NCBI GenBank assembly: GCA_945889575.1
Contig: CAMDBY010000044.1
Location: 1 to 10,732, forward strand
Reading direction: 5' to 3'
From: Bifidobacterium breve
GTDB taxonomy: Bacteria > Actinomycetota > Acidimicrobiia > Acidimicrobiales > Ilumatobacteraceae
DNA length: 10,732 nt
Under the pieces are notes generated by a model. It ran no database searches. It worked only from the letters and a program-made list of their open reading frames with translations, and had not been told where the DNA came from. The position numbers and the translations under genes are program-made. Every line of letters begins with the position of its first letter. The first letter of the stretch is position 1. Positions 1 through 6,978 of the stretch are shown here, piece by piece.

Positions 1-1307
1 CGCCACGTATTATCGGCCATTAAGTCGAAACACAAAAAATCACCATCACCGAATTGAACGTACGCGTGAGTATCACTGCGTCGCACTGCAAGATTCAGTT
101 GTTCAAGACGTCGACGCCATGGCCACACGTATCTATCGGCGGGAATAAGCGCGAATCGCCAGTCGTATTCCCAATGAGCAGCATCGCGCCACCACGGTGG
201 CTCCGTACCATTCACAAAATGTGTCAACGGTAATCCATCACATTGGGCCGGAATCGGAATCTCCATCACTTCGCACAGCGTGGGCATAATGTCAATGTTT
301 TCTGTGAATTTGTCAACCACAGTTCCGTGAACGCTTGCATGACGTGGGTCAGCAACGATTCCGATGATGTGTTGACTTGTTTCCCAATAGCCAACTTTTT
401 CGCGCAATCCATGATCACCCAACATCTCTGCATGATCAGCAGTGACGACAATGACTGTGTTGTCCCACTCGCCAGATTCGACTAATGAATCGAATAGCCG
501 CCCAAGTTGGTAATCAACTTCGCTGATCATCCCGAAATACTGCGCACGCATATGAGCCATCTCATCAGGGTCGGTGGGCGCCTTTGTAGCGTCAAGCATC
601 AACATCACTTCATGGAACGGGTGTACTTCTTCAGCACGCTGAATCGGTTGACCAACAGAAGATGGGTCGTACATTGTGGAAAATTCGCCAGCTGCCGAAT
701 ACGGAGGATGTGGACGCAGATAACTCGCGTGTGCAAACCAACCAGTGTCTTGAGAACTAATCCATTCAACAAGCCGATTCGTCAGAAAGTTACTGACGCT
801 GACATCAACTGGTCGTTCATGTTCGGTTGATAACAATTGCAAAATTCCTGGTGATGTGTCGTATCCCTTTTCGGTGAGAAGTTCTCGCCATGGAGTCATG
901 CGTCGCGTCAGGTCGAGCGCACACTCGAAACCGGGCAATATTCCTTCATATGTTTGAAGGCGAGGGTCGTCGGCACCTGTCGTAACTCGAGGGTCAATCG
1001 ATTGGTCTGTGTATCCAAACAGAGTTGGCGTGTACCCGGCACGTCGTGCCGCGAGCGCAATATTGTCGAACCCATCATCAAGAGGTGTTCCATTTGCAAG
1101 CACTCGGTGATTCATTTGGTACATGCCGGTGTACAACGACGCGCGACCGGGCGAACACGGCGATGCTTGGCTGTAGTGCCGTGATAACCGAACGCCGCGC
1201 TCGCACAGACGATCAAGGTTGGGGGTCTTTACAACTGGGTGACCAGCTATCGATAAACAATCACCACGAAATTGATCAAGCGTGATCAGCAGAACATTCT
1301 TTGTCAT
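1..1307 (-). CDS. Sulfatase-family hydrolase, phosphonate monoester hydrolase-like (3' end off the window)
   Basis: Hand translation from ATG at 1307 gives an open frame of 435 codons with no stop to the left edge, so the C-terminus is missing. It belongs to the alkaline-phosphatase/sulfatase superfamily. Asp11-Gln12 are metal ligands. CSPGR at residues 51-55 is the C-x-P-x-R signature whose Cys is matured to formylglycine, the nucleophile. NGTPL (72-76), FGYTD (97-101), RPHPPY (198-203), TADH (289-292) and Lys304 follow. Cys51, Asn72 and Tyr99 are spaced as Cys57, Asn78 and Tyr105 of rhizobial phosphonate monoester hydrolase, and Asp291, His292 and Lys304 as its Asp324, His325 and Lys337 (spacings from memory). 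That family cleaves phosphonate monoesters, phosphodiesters and sulfate esters promiscuously, so the true substrate is open. No signal peptide is seen, so it is probably cytoplasmic. It starts 9 nt after the upstream hydrolase stop, with a weak AGG about 7 nt before ATG. A choline-sulfatase-like role is an alternative. Confidence 0.9.
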   Translation of the reverse strand, partial: MTKNVLLITLDQFRGDCLSIAGHPVVKTPNLDRLCERGVRLSRHYSQASPCSPGRASLYTGMYQMNHRVLANGTPLDDGFDNIALAARRAGYTPTLFGYTDQSIDPRVTTGADDPRLQTYEGILPGFECALDLTRRMTPWRELLTEKGYDTSPGILQLLSTEHERPVDVSVSNFLTNRLVEWISSQDTGWFAHASYLRPHPPYSAAGEFSTMYDPSSVGQPIQRAEEVHPFHEVMLMLDATKAPTDPDEMAHMRAQYFGMISEVDYQLGRLFDSLVESGEWDNTVIVVTADHAEMLGDHGLREKVGYWETSQHIIGIVADPRHASVHGTVVDKFTENIDIMPTLCEVMEIPIPAQCDGLPLTHFVNGTEPPWWRDAAHWEYDWRFALIPADRYVWPWRRRLEQLNLAVRRSDTHAYVQFGDGDFLCFDLMADNTW

Positions 1308-1316
1308 ATCGACCTA

Positions 1317-2129
1317 CTAAGTGCCTGGACGAACACCGGTTGAGAGAAACGTGCGGATTTCACGAATTGCAGCGGGATCTTGGGCTACGAACATATGTCC
1401 ACCTTCATACAACGACATTGTTGCATCAGAAACGCGCTCGACAATGGCCCCTGAGTTAACAGGCGGTGCAATTCCATCAAACTTTCCTGCTGTAACGAAT
1501 GTTTGACAAGGAATCAGATGCAAACGATTCGCAACATCATGACCTACGCGAGCAGCAAGCTGCAGACGTTCACCACGGATAACATCAGCGGACTTTGTAA
1601 TTGCTGCTTGTTCAGCACGCATATTCATCATCTGTGCATCAGATGGATGCGACGCAAGCCATTCAGGAGTAAAACGAGTGTCACTTAACGTCGGCATTTT
1701 TGCGGCTCGCTCTTCAGCAGACAAAGCGCCCAGTTCATGCAAGGGGTACGACGAACCACCGGCCCCACCTGTTGAGGTGCACAACAAAGCCAATCGCTCG
1801 ACACGCGTCGGAAATGTCACTGCAAACTCTTGCGCAACCATTCCGCCAAAACTGATACCGACAACTGCACATGTCTTCCACCCCACATGATCAAGAAGTG
1901 CTGCAGCGTCTGCTGCATATTGCGCCATGGTGTACGGACCTTCAGGTATCGATGTGAGCCCAAGACCACGTTGATCATGTGCAAGCACCTCACATTCTTT
2001 CGAAAGCGAACGAAGAAGAAGTTCTGATCCTTGCAATGTTGCGCCGGAACCATTGAAGAACAACACTCGAGGCCCAGCACCAGTGATCTGGTAGTTGATC
2101 GAAATGTCATCTGACTCGAAAATCGGCAT
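1317..2129 (-). CDS. Alpha/beta-fold hydrolase
   Basis: This 270-residue protein has a complete alpha/beta-hydrolase plan. An oxyanion-region loop NGSG lies at 26-29 and HDQRG at 51-55. The nucleophile elbow GISFGG at 91-96 makes Ser93 the nucleophile. The acid is probably Asp218 in GKFDG, and His245 in EGGHMF completes the triad. The length and the DQRG loop resemble the 3-oxoadipate enol-lactonase / small esterase branch, but that branch includes esterases, lactonases and C-C hydrolases, so no substrate can be assigned. There is no signal peptide, so it is presumably cytosolic. It starts at ATG 2127-2129 in the divergent gap shared with the gene at 2197 and lacks a clear Shine-Dalgarno. It is the first gene of a two-gene unit with the formylglycine-type hydrolase 9 nt downstream, which suggests consecutive or parallel hydrolysis of an ester-bearing compound (inference). 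Confidence 0.92.
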   Translation of the reverse strand: MPIFESDDISINYQITGAGPRVLFFNGSGATLQGSELLLRSLSKECEVLAHDQRGLGLTSIPEGPYTMAQYAADAAALLDHVGWKTCAVVGISFGGMVAQEFAVTFPTRVERLALLCTSTGGAGGSSYPLHELGALSAEERAAKMPTLSDTRFTPEWLASHPSDAQMMNMRAEQAAITKSADVIRGERLQLAARVGHDVANRLHLIPCQTFVTAGKFDGIAPPVNSGAIVERVSDATMSLYEGGHMFVAQDPAAIREIRTFLSTGVRPGT

Positions 2130-2196
2130 GACTCAAGTCTCGCATTCGTGGGGGTATCCACCATTCTCGGGCCATTTCACACCAACATGAACATTC
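2130..2196. promoter_or_regulatory. Divergent intergenic region
   Basis: These 67 bases separate the start codons of two divergent transcription units, so promoters for both should lie here or just inside the genes. I see no convincing -35/-10 pair on either strand. The 8-mer CATTCGTG occurs at 2143-2150 and again at 2192-2199, where it runs into the GTG start, but so short a repeat may be chance. Neither gene has a good Shine-Dalgarno here, so leaderless or nearly leaderless transcripts, common in actinobacteria, are possible. Confidence 0.4.
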
Positions 2197-2802
2197 GTGC
2201 ATACGTTTGTAGATGGGGTGAGACGATCACTCGCCGAACACCCCGAATCTCTGACGTGGCGTCGCGTCACCATGCCTGGTCTCGATGTCGCATGGGTAGG
2301 CATGAATGTTCCCGTCATTGATACGGGTGGTCGTCCGTGGGTATGGGAAGTGGTGACACCTACTCAATACAACGCTTCAGCTCGTATGCAAGACGACCTG
2401 ATGGTGCTGCCCGTCGCTCATGACACCGTGGTTGCCGAGGTAAATCATCGTGACCATTCCGGGCCAATTATGCGGATGCAGGTCCCCGTCACTCACGCCC
2501 CCGACGCCATCAGCCTTCCCGACGAGCCGGCAGGACCATGGTCTGTCCATCTGGAAACGGGCTGGACTATTCAGGCACTTGGCTCGGCCGCCCAATGCTG
2601 GATTGACCGCGAATCGCCTGGGACAGCCCGCCTCGAGACCCCTGAACCACCGCTTCCGGCCCATCAGCGCTACCAGTTGCACCCTGCCATCGACTTCGAG
2701 TCTTCTGCCTTTGACCGTTTGCTTACACTCGATCCTGATGACGCAGCCACAGTTACTTCCCTTTTGTCGCTCGTTCACGATGCGCTCACGCCGTACCGCT
2801 AG
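2197..2802 (+). CDS. Hypothetical protein, 201 residues, family not recognised
   Basis: I do not recognise this protein. It is a full open frame from GTG at 2197, bounded upstream by an in-frame TGA at 2188-2190. A second GTG at 2218 (codon 8), preceded by AGATGGG, is a plausible alternative start, and the first ATG is codon 26. The product is soluble-looking, with no membrane segment, signal peptide or long coiled coil. It is rich in Pro, Asp and Trp, with short motifs such as RPWVWEVVTP (46-55) and GPWSVHLETGW (113-123). The C-terminal part looks helical and acidic. Codon choice appears more GC-rich by eye than in the next gene. It ends 27 nt before the coiled-coil protein gene on the same strand, so the two are probably cotranscribed. 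Coding status is supported by length, tight packing and the lack of a better frame. Confidence 0.7.
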   Translation: MHTFVDGVRRSLAEHPESLTWRRVTMPGLDVAWVGMNVPVIDTGGRPWVWEVVTPTQYNASARMQDDLMVLPVAHDTVVAEVNHRDHSGPIMRMQVPVTHAPDAISLPDEPAGPWSVHLETGWTIQALGSAAQCWIDRESPGTARLETPEPPLPAHQRYQLHPAIDFESSAFDRLLTLDPDDAATVTSLLSLVHDALTPYR

Positions 2803-2829
2803 TTCTCCTTGTAGCAATTCGAGCCGTCG

Positions 2830-4311
2830 ATGATTACGACGTACGCACTGTCACTTGCCACGCGTGACTGCGGTAATTCACAACGCATGGCTCTCATTGA
2901 TGTGGTTGATGATTGGCTCGTCGCGAACTACCCCATCGATTCATATGGCCCTGGCACAACAGTGCGGACGCGTCACTCGTCTGATGACCCAGTCTTTCGT
3001 CTCACTATTACCGAAAGTGCTCCTGGCAGTACGCACGTTGAAACTCTGACTATCAGTGTTGTGCTGTTGGAAACTGTGTTGACGTTCGACGTGCGTATTG
3101 TGTCAACTCCTAGTACAGCCAAGGTTGTGCCATACACCCCACCAATGCTGCCGCCACGTGTTGTGCAATTAGTCCGAACAGCACTGCGCGCGGTGCCGTC
3201 AGAAGATGCAAATAGATACATCACCGATGCAGCCACCTTGGTCGATACTGAATTAGGCGGACAAGAAGTTGCAGCATTTATTCTTGCACCTGGTCGTCGA
3301 CTTCCCGCCATTGTTGAAATCATCGACTATGAACGACGCACTCAACCTCTCGTTGCAATTGGTGCTGGCCCACTTGTCGGATTAGTTCATGTTTTTCAAA
3401 TAACAAGTGCTGCCGCACTCAAGGGTTTCACAGAACTAGCCGACTACTCGCTCATCGGACCTGGTTGCATCATTGTTCAGTGGGCGGGAAATTCTGAACC
3501 AGATATAACACGACGTCGCGAATTGCCCGCAGCATACGAAATGCGTGAACAACACCGAATCATTCGATTAGTCATAGATACCGCAGCTCGTTCTGTCGCA
3601 GCGCCACGCATGCCTCCTCCACCGCGGCGAGACTTCGACATTATTGATCTTCCAGATCGTGAACAACCAGACGAAGAAACAGAAAACGAAGAGCAAGCCC
3701 TACACATTGAACAGCTTGAAGCATCAGTAGATGAACTTGAAGCTGCACTTGCTGATGCTGACCGATTGTTATCGGAACAACGCACACAGTTAGAACGTAA
3801 AGGTGGCCAACTGGATGAACTAATTCTTCGCAATGTTTCACTTGAAACGCAAGCGGGACATACAGCTCAGGTTCGTGCCGTGCCGTCAATGACCGAGGCG
3901 TTGCGGCTCGCGCGTTTGCATTGCCCATTCCTTGTGTTTCACGACAGGGCAATCGAATCGGGTGAAGGTCTTGAAGGGCCAGAGCCGGTCAGTGTGTTAC
4001 AAGACTTGGTCCGCCTGAATGAAGTGGCGCGCGCATGGATGTCAGGTGAAATCACCGGTACCAGTATCAAATTGGCATGCCGACAAATGGGACTCGACTT
4101 CGTGCCGGCCATTTCAGTAACAGCGCGCCAGAAATACGAAGAGGATTACCTCATCGACTGGCGAGGCCATACCGTTCGTGCAGAAGCGCACCTACGCCGC
4201 GGACGCAAAACTCATTTAGTTCGCATCCACTTATATTTCGATAACGAAACTCAGCAGGTAGTTGTGGCTTATATCGGTAGACATTTGAGAGATAAGGGCA
4301 GTGCTTCCTAG
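2830..4311 (+). CDS. Three-part protein: N-terminal domain, coiled coil, C-terminal domain; function unknown
   Basis: The 493-residue product has three visible parts. Residues 1-255 form a mixed alpha/beta region including GLVHVF (184-189), then a Pro/Arg-rich joint (MPPPPRR, 261-267). Residues about 275-345 are acidic and then a heptad-like coiled coil (EQLEASVDELEAALADADR). Residues 350-490 form a compact C-terminal domain ending in VVVAYIGRHL (477-486). From memory, this order recurs in loosely described bacterial proteins: an N-terminal domain with a LAGLAHV-like motif, a coiled coil, and a C-terminal domain with a conserved GRHL-type end. I cannot name the Pfam family or a function. There is no signal peptide or membrane span, so a cytoplasmic oligomer is likely (inference). 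Start ATG 2830 lacks a Shine-Dalgarno; ATG 2887 (codon 20) is an alternative. The stop lies 3 nt before the next ATG, implying an operon. Confidence 0.88.
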   Translation: MITTYALSLATRDCGNSQRMALIDVVDDWLVANYPIDSYGPGTTVRTRHSSDDPVFRLTITESAPGSTHVETLTISVVLLETVLTFDVRIVSTPSTAKVVPYTPPMLPPRVVQLVRTALRAVPSEDANRYITDAATLVDTELGGQEVAAFILAPGRRLPAIVEIIDYERRTQPLVAIGAGPLVGLVHVFQITSAAALKGFTELADYSLIGPGCIIVQWAGNSEPDITRRRELPAAYEMREQHRIIRLVIDTAARSVAAPRMPPPPRRDFDIIDLPDREQPDEETENEEQALHIEQLEASVDELEAALADADRLLSEQRTQLERKGGQLDELILRNVSLETQAGHTAQVRAVPSMTEALRLARLHCPFLVFHDRAIESGEGLEGPEPVSVLQDLVRLNEVARAWMSGEITGTSIKLACRQMGLDFVPAISVTARQKYEEDYLIDWRGHTVRAEAHLRRGRKTHLVRIHLYFDNETQQVVVAYIGRHLRDKGSAS

Positions 4312-4314
4312 GTA

Positions 4315-5700
4315 ATGCGCATAGCCTCTATTCGCATGACACGCCGCTTCTTTCTCCGTGTTATTGGCGGCCTCATTGCGGCGTTCTTGTTAGTTGTTGC
4401 TTTTTCCATCACGCAGTATGTTCGTGCTCACCCCCGAGATCCGTTGCAACAAAACATTGCATCGTGGGCACGTGAAAACAAAATGGGGCCCGTCGTCGAC
4501 AAACTTGAGGCATGGCTTCACAATGACCCACCATCTGTGGCGCCAGCAGACTCACTTGCTCTCGCGATCACACCAATCATTGATCCGATAGCACAAACTT
4601 CGACAACGGTGACAGTGTCGCCAAGTGACTCGTCAACTTCCACCACCGTTCCTGACATCATCACGCCACTACAAATTCGACCAACTGTCGCAACTGCATC
4701 GTGCCCAATTGATAACACCACGACAACGCTCGTTTCAGACGTCACTTCCGTTTCAACTACGACCACATCAACGACAACGACAACTTCTACAACATCAACA
4801 ACAGTTCCTGTTCCTGGGACAGCTACGACCACAACAACAACCTCAACAACAATTCCGAGTAAGCCAGATGACATACCATCACAACTTCTTCCAGCACTGC
4901 CCGGTGAAGGAACATGGCAAGCCGTCATGCGAGTGCGTACAAAACCACTCGTGTATGCCACTTCAATTCGGCCACTGTGGTGCTTTGGTTCCGTTGTTGC
5001 CACAATGGCCACCTTCGACCCAACCCGCGTTCACACCGCGATGTTTAACGGCACAGAGATGCCAGGTGGCAAAGGTTGGAAGAACGGTTCAAAAATTCGT
5101 GGTACGGCATTGCGATCATTGATCGCCAGTTTTAATGGTGGATTCCGATTTGAACATCAACCAGGTGGCTACGTGACCGAAGGAAAGATTGTGCGCAAGA
5201 TGCGCAAAGGGTACGCCACGCTTGCAATTTCACAGGACGGCACAAGCACAGTTGGCGTATGGGGAGACACAATTACTGAAGAAGGTTCCTGGGCGTCATT
5301 GCGGCAAAACTTGCCGCCACTCGTACATAACGGAAAATCTGTCTATGCCAACTACCCCAAAGTTGATTGGGGTAATGATTTTGGTAACAAGGTCTACAAC
5401 TTTCGTTCAGCCATTTGTCTTCGTACAGACGGCCTCATGATGTTTGTCGCAGTTGGCAAAGTAAACATCGGCATGTTGGCAGACACGCTTGTTGTACTCG
5501 GCTGCAAAACAGGTATGGAACTAGACATCAATGGTCAGTGGCCCTATTTCTCTGTGTACAGCGACTTCGGAAAGGCAACTCGTTGGGGCGAAGTTATTGA
5601 CAATCGAATGGGTGACCCAAATCGTCACCTCAACGGTTCCACTAAGGAATTCTTTGCACTTTTTGACCCTGAGACACTGCCAACAGGTGCTGTCAAGTAG
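4315..5700 (+). CDS. Membrane-anchored, Thr-stalked protein with phosphodiester glycosidase-like (NAGPA/DUF2233) domain
   Basis: The 461-residue protein begins with a basic stretch and one hydrophobic segment (about residues 14-35) that acts as a signal anchor or uncleaved signal. A Ser/Thr-rich stalk (about 95-182) follows, then a C-terminal domain (about 200-455). That domain resembles the phosphodiester glycosidase family (NAGPA, the uncovering-enzyme domain): FNGGF at 273-277, FRSAICLRTDG at 363-373 and MELDING at 401-407, where the family usually has an LDGGGS-type motif. Known relatives cleave phosphodiester-linked sugars such as GlcNAc-1-P caps, so a role on cell-wall or surface glycopolymers outside the membrane is likely (inference). 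Four Cys occur, at 130, 223, 368 and 397. Start ATG 4315 is 3 nt after the previous stop, indicating translational coupling; ATG 4336 (codon 8) is the alternative. Family assignment is good, substrate unknown. Confidence 0.87.
   Translation: MRIASIRMTRRFFLRVIGGLIAAFLLVVAFSITQYVRAHPRDPLQQNIASWARENKMGPVVDKLEAWLHNDPPSVAPADSLALAITPIIDPIAQTSTTVTVSPSDSSTSTTVPDIITPLQIRPTVATASCPIDNTTTTLVSDVTSVSTTTTSTTTTTSTTSTTVPVPGTATTTTTTSTTIPSKPDDIPSQLLPALPGEGTWQAVMRVRTKPLVYATSIRPLWCFGSVVATMATFDPTRVHTAMFNGTEMPGGKGWKNGSKIRGTALRSLIASFNGGFRFEHQPGGYVTEGKIVRKMRKGYATLAISQDGTSTVGVWGDTITEEGSWASLRQNLPPLVHNGKSVYANYPKVDWGNDFGNKVYNFRSAICLRTDGLMMFVAVGKVNIGMLADTLVVLGCKTGMELDINGQWPYFSVYSDFGKATRWGEVIDNRMGDPNRHLNGSTKEFFALFDPETLPTGAVK
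4717..4854 (+). repeat. Low-complexity Thr/Ser coding tract
   Basis: These bases encode residues 135-180 of the glycosidase-like protein, almost entirely Thr and Ser with a few Val/Pro/Ala/Gly. The top strand is very poor in G and rich in ACA, ACG, ACC and ACT codons. All four Thr codons are mixed, so this is not a clean microsatellite. Selection for an unstructured, possibly O-glycosylated stalk explains it better than recent slippage. Similar stalks are frequent in secreted proteins of Acidimicrobiia. Confidence 0.85.
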
Positions 5701-5735
5701 CCATTCGGTAATTGAATACAGTGTGAAGTAACCAC

Positions 5736-5741
5736 GAAGGA
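5736..5741 (+). promoter_or_regulatory. Ribosome binding site (GAAGGA) of the LapA-like gene
   Basis: GAAGGA lies 8 nt before ATG 5750 and is the clearest Shine-Dalgarno in the window. It fixes the start of the small membrane protein and stands out because most genes here lack one. The remaining gap after the stop at 5700 holds no obvious terminator or promoter, so readthrough from upstream is likely. Confidence 0.75.
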
Positions 5742-5749
5742 CAACTCAC

Positions 5750-6025
5750 ATGATCGACGATGACAAATCCGAACTAGAAATTGATCAAGGCGTTGGTCTT
5801 GGCACTATCGCCGCCATCGTTGGTGCTCTCATCATTGTTGCTCTCATTGCTGCAAATACCACACGCATCAATATCAACTTTGTGGTGTACAAAGCTCACA
5901 GTGTTCCTCTGTGGTGGTACACCCTCATCATCGTTGGTTTCACCATCATCACTGATCGTGTATTGCGATTCGTTATGCGTCGCCGCAAGGCACGCAAGAA
6001 TAAAAAACGAGCGCTAGCCGACTAG
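5750..6025 (+). CDS. Small LapA-domain-like (DUF1049) membrane protein
   Basis: This 91-residue protein has an acidic cytoplasmic N-terminus (MIDDDKSE), a first membrane segment at about 16-35, a short loop containing NTTRININF (36-44) and VPLWW (52-56), a second membrane segment at about 53-69, and a strongly basic tail (RRRKARKNKK, 77-86). The pattern of a helix, an N-T-x-x-I/V-x-x-N-F loop, P-L-W and a second helix matches the LapA/DUF1049 family. In E. coli LapA takes part in lipopolysaccharide assembly control. Actinobacteria lack that pathway, so here it is only a conserved inner-membrane protein of unknown role. It is the last gene of the plus-strand block, 49 nt after the glycosidase-like gene, and its 3' end overlaps the convergent hydrolase gene by 12 nt. 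Confidence 0.85.
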   Translation: MIDDDKSELEIDQGVGLGTIAAIVGALIIVALIAANTTRININFVVYKAHSVPLWWYTLIIVGFTIITDRVLRFVMRRRKARKNKKRALAD

Positions 6026-6976
6026 ATGATACGAGCCTAGTAGTCGCGGCTCTCCACCATCATCCGTAGCGACCACACCGTCATCGACCAATTTGCGTAG
6101 ATGAGACCACACGCTGCGTCGTGCTGGCCGATGTAGTTTTTTGTCAATCGCTGCGTACAACACTTTGACAATTCCCGGAATGGTGTTATTGCCGTTTGCA
6201 ATCTGCACAATTATTTGACGTTCACGTTCTAAACGATGCTCGTGATATGCGATAAGAAACGGCTGTGGGTCTGTAACGGGTCCGCCATGCGTTGGCCACA
6301 AAATACGATCATCGCGCGCAATGACCTTGCGCATTGAATCCATGTACTGGCGCATGTCTCCGTCGGGTGGCGACACGATTGTGGTTGACCAACCCATCAC
6401 ATGGTCACCAGTAAACAATGCACCTTCAGTATCCATAGAAACGCATAGATGATTTGAAGTGTGGCCCGGAGTTGCTACGGCAGTAAGTGCGAACTCTTTC
6501 GTCGCCAGAAATTTCTCACCGTCAATAACTGCGGCATCAGGAGAAAAAGCGAGGTCGGTTGTTTCCTTCTCTTCATCTTTTTCAACGGCATCTGCCGGGT
6601 CGTCTTCCGATGAGTCATGATCATCTTCTTCGACGAAACCTTCATACACACGATGTGGTCCGATGGCATATCGAGTGGCGCCTGTTTCGCCATGAAGCCA
6701 TTCAGTTAACGGTGAATGGTCTGAATGACAATGCGTTACAACAATGCCGACAACGTTTCTTCCATCAAGTGCTGCACGTAGTGCATCACGATGACTATCA
6801 AGCTTCGGACCTGGATCAATCACAACAACATCGTTCGTGCCCAGAATGTACGTACCGGTTCCGTGGTAACTGAACTTTGATGGATTCTTTGCAATCACTC
6901 GCTGAATCAGCGGCGACACCTGAGTGATCTCTGCGTATGGTGCATTATCTATGCGAGGGACAAACGGAATAGCCAT
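6014..6976 (-). CDS. Metallo-beta-lactamase-fold hydrolase with C-terminal winged helix (LACTB2-like)
   Basis: This 320-residue protein carries the MBL metal-site motifs in order: THCHSDH at 81-87 (His82, His84, Asp86, His87), TPGHT at 169-173 (His172), FTGDH at 188-192 (Asp191) and PTHGG at 228-232 (His230). The C-terminal part (about 255-310) has the helical and winged-helix-like segment seen in LACTB2-type proteins (RRSVWSHLRKLVDDG). Relatives act as thioesterases or RNases; the substrate here cannot be told. There is no signal peptide. A highly acidic insert (about 116-141, rich in D/E) sits between the first His motif and the next strand and looks unlike the core. ATG 6976 begins 2 nt after the asparaginase stop (TGA-AC-ATG), so this is the third gene of the operon. 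Its 3' end overlaps the convergent LapA-like gene by 12 nt. Confidence 0.93.
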   Translation of the reverse strand: MAIPFVPRIDNAPYAEITQVSPLIQRVIAKNPSKFSYHGTGTYILGTNDVVVIDPGPKLDSHRDALRAALDGRNVVGIVVTHCHSDHSPLTEWLHGETGATRYAIGPHRVYEGFVEEDDHDSSEDDPADAVEKDEEKETTDLAFSPDAAVIDGEKFLATKEFALTAVATPGHTSNHLCVSMDTEGALFTGDHVMGWSTTIVSPPDGDMRQYMDSMRKVIARDDRILWPTHGGPVTDPQPFLIAYHEHRLERERQIIVQIANGNNTIPGIVKVLYAAIDKKLHRPARRSVWSHLRKLVDDGVVATDDGGEPRLLGSYHLVG

Positions 6977-6978
6977 GT

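Noticed and set aside
1..1307. Possible frameshift in the left-edge hydrolase, since short frames appear on both strands
   Set aside because: The hand translation from ATG 1307 is continuous to the edge with all expected motifs in order. The short frames are shadows in other registers.
2143..2199. Repeated 8-mer CATTCGTG flanking the divergent gap as an operator pair
   Set aside because: An 8-base direct match 49 bases apart is expected by chance at this scale, with no symmetry and one copy running into the start codon.
4518..5012. Val-rich minus-strand frame opposite the glycosidase-like gene
   Set aside because: It is the reverse complement of the Thr-rich stalk (ACN codons read as NGT), hence runs of Val. 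It lies wholly inside a better-supported gene.
5701..5749. Intrinsic terminator after the glycosidase-like gene
   Set aside because: No GC-rich hairpin followed by a T run is present in the 49-nt gap.
2197..6025. Defence island or toxin-antitoxin system centred on the coiled-coil protein
   Set aside because: No nuclease, kinase, methyltransferase, antitoxin-like or mobile gene is visible beside it, and the neighbours are envelope and hydrolase genes.
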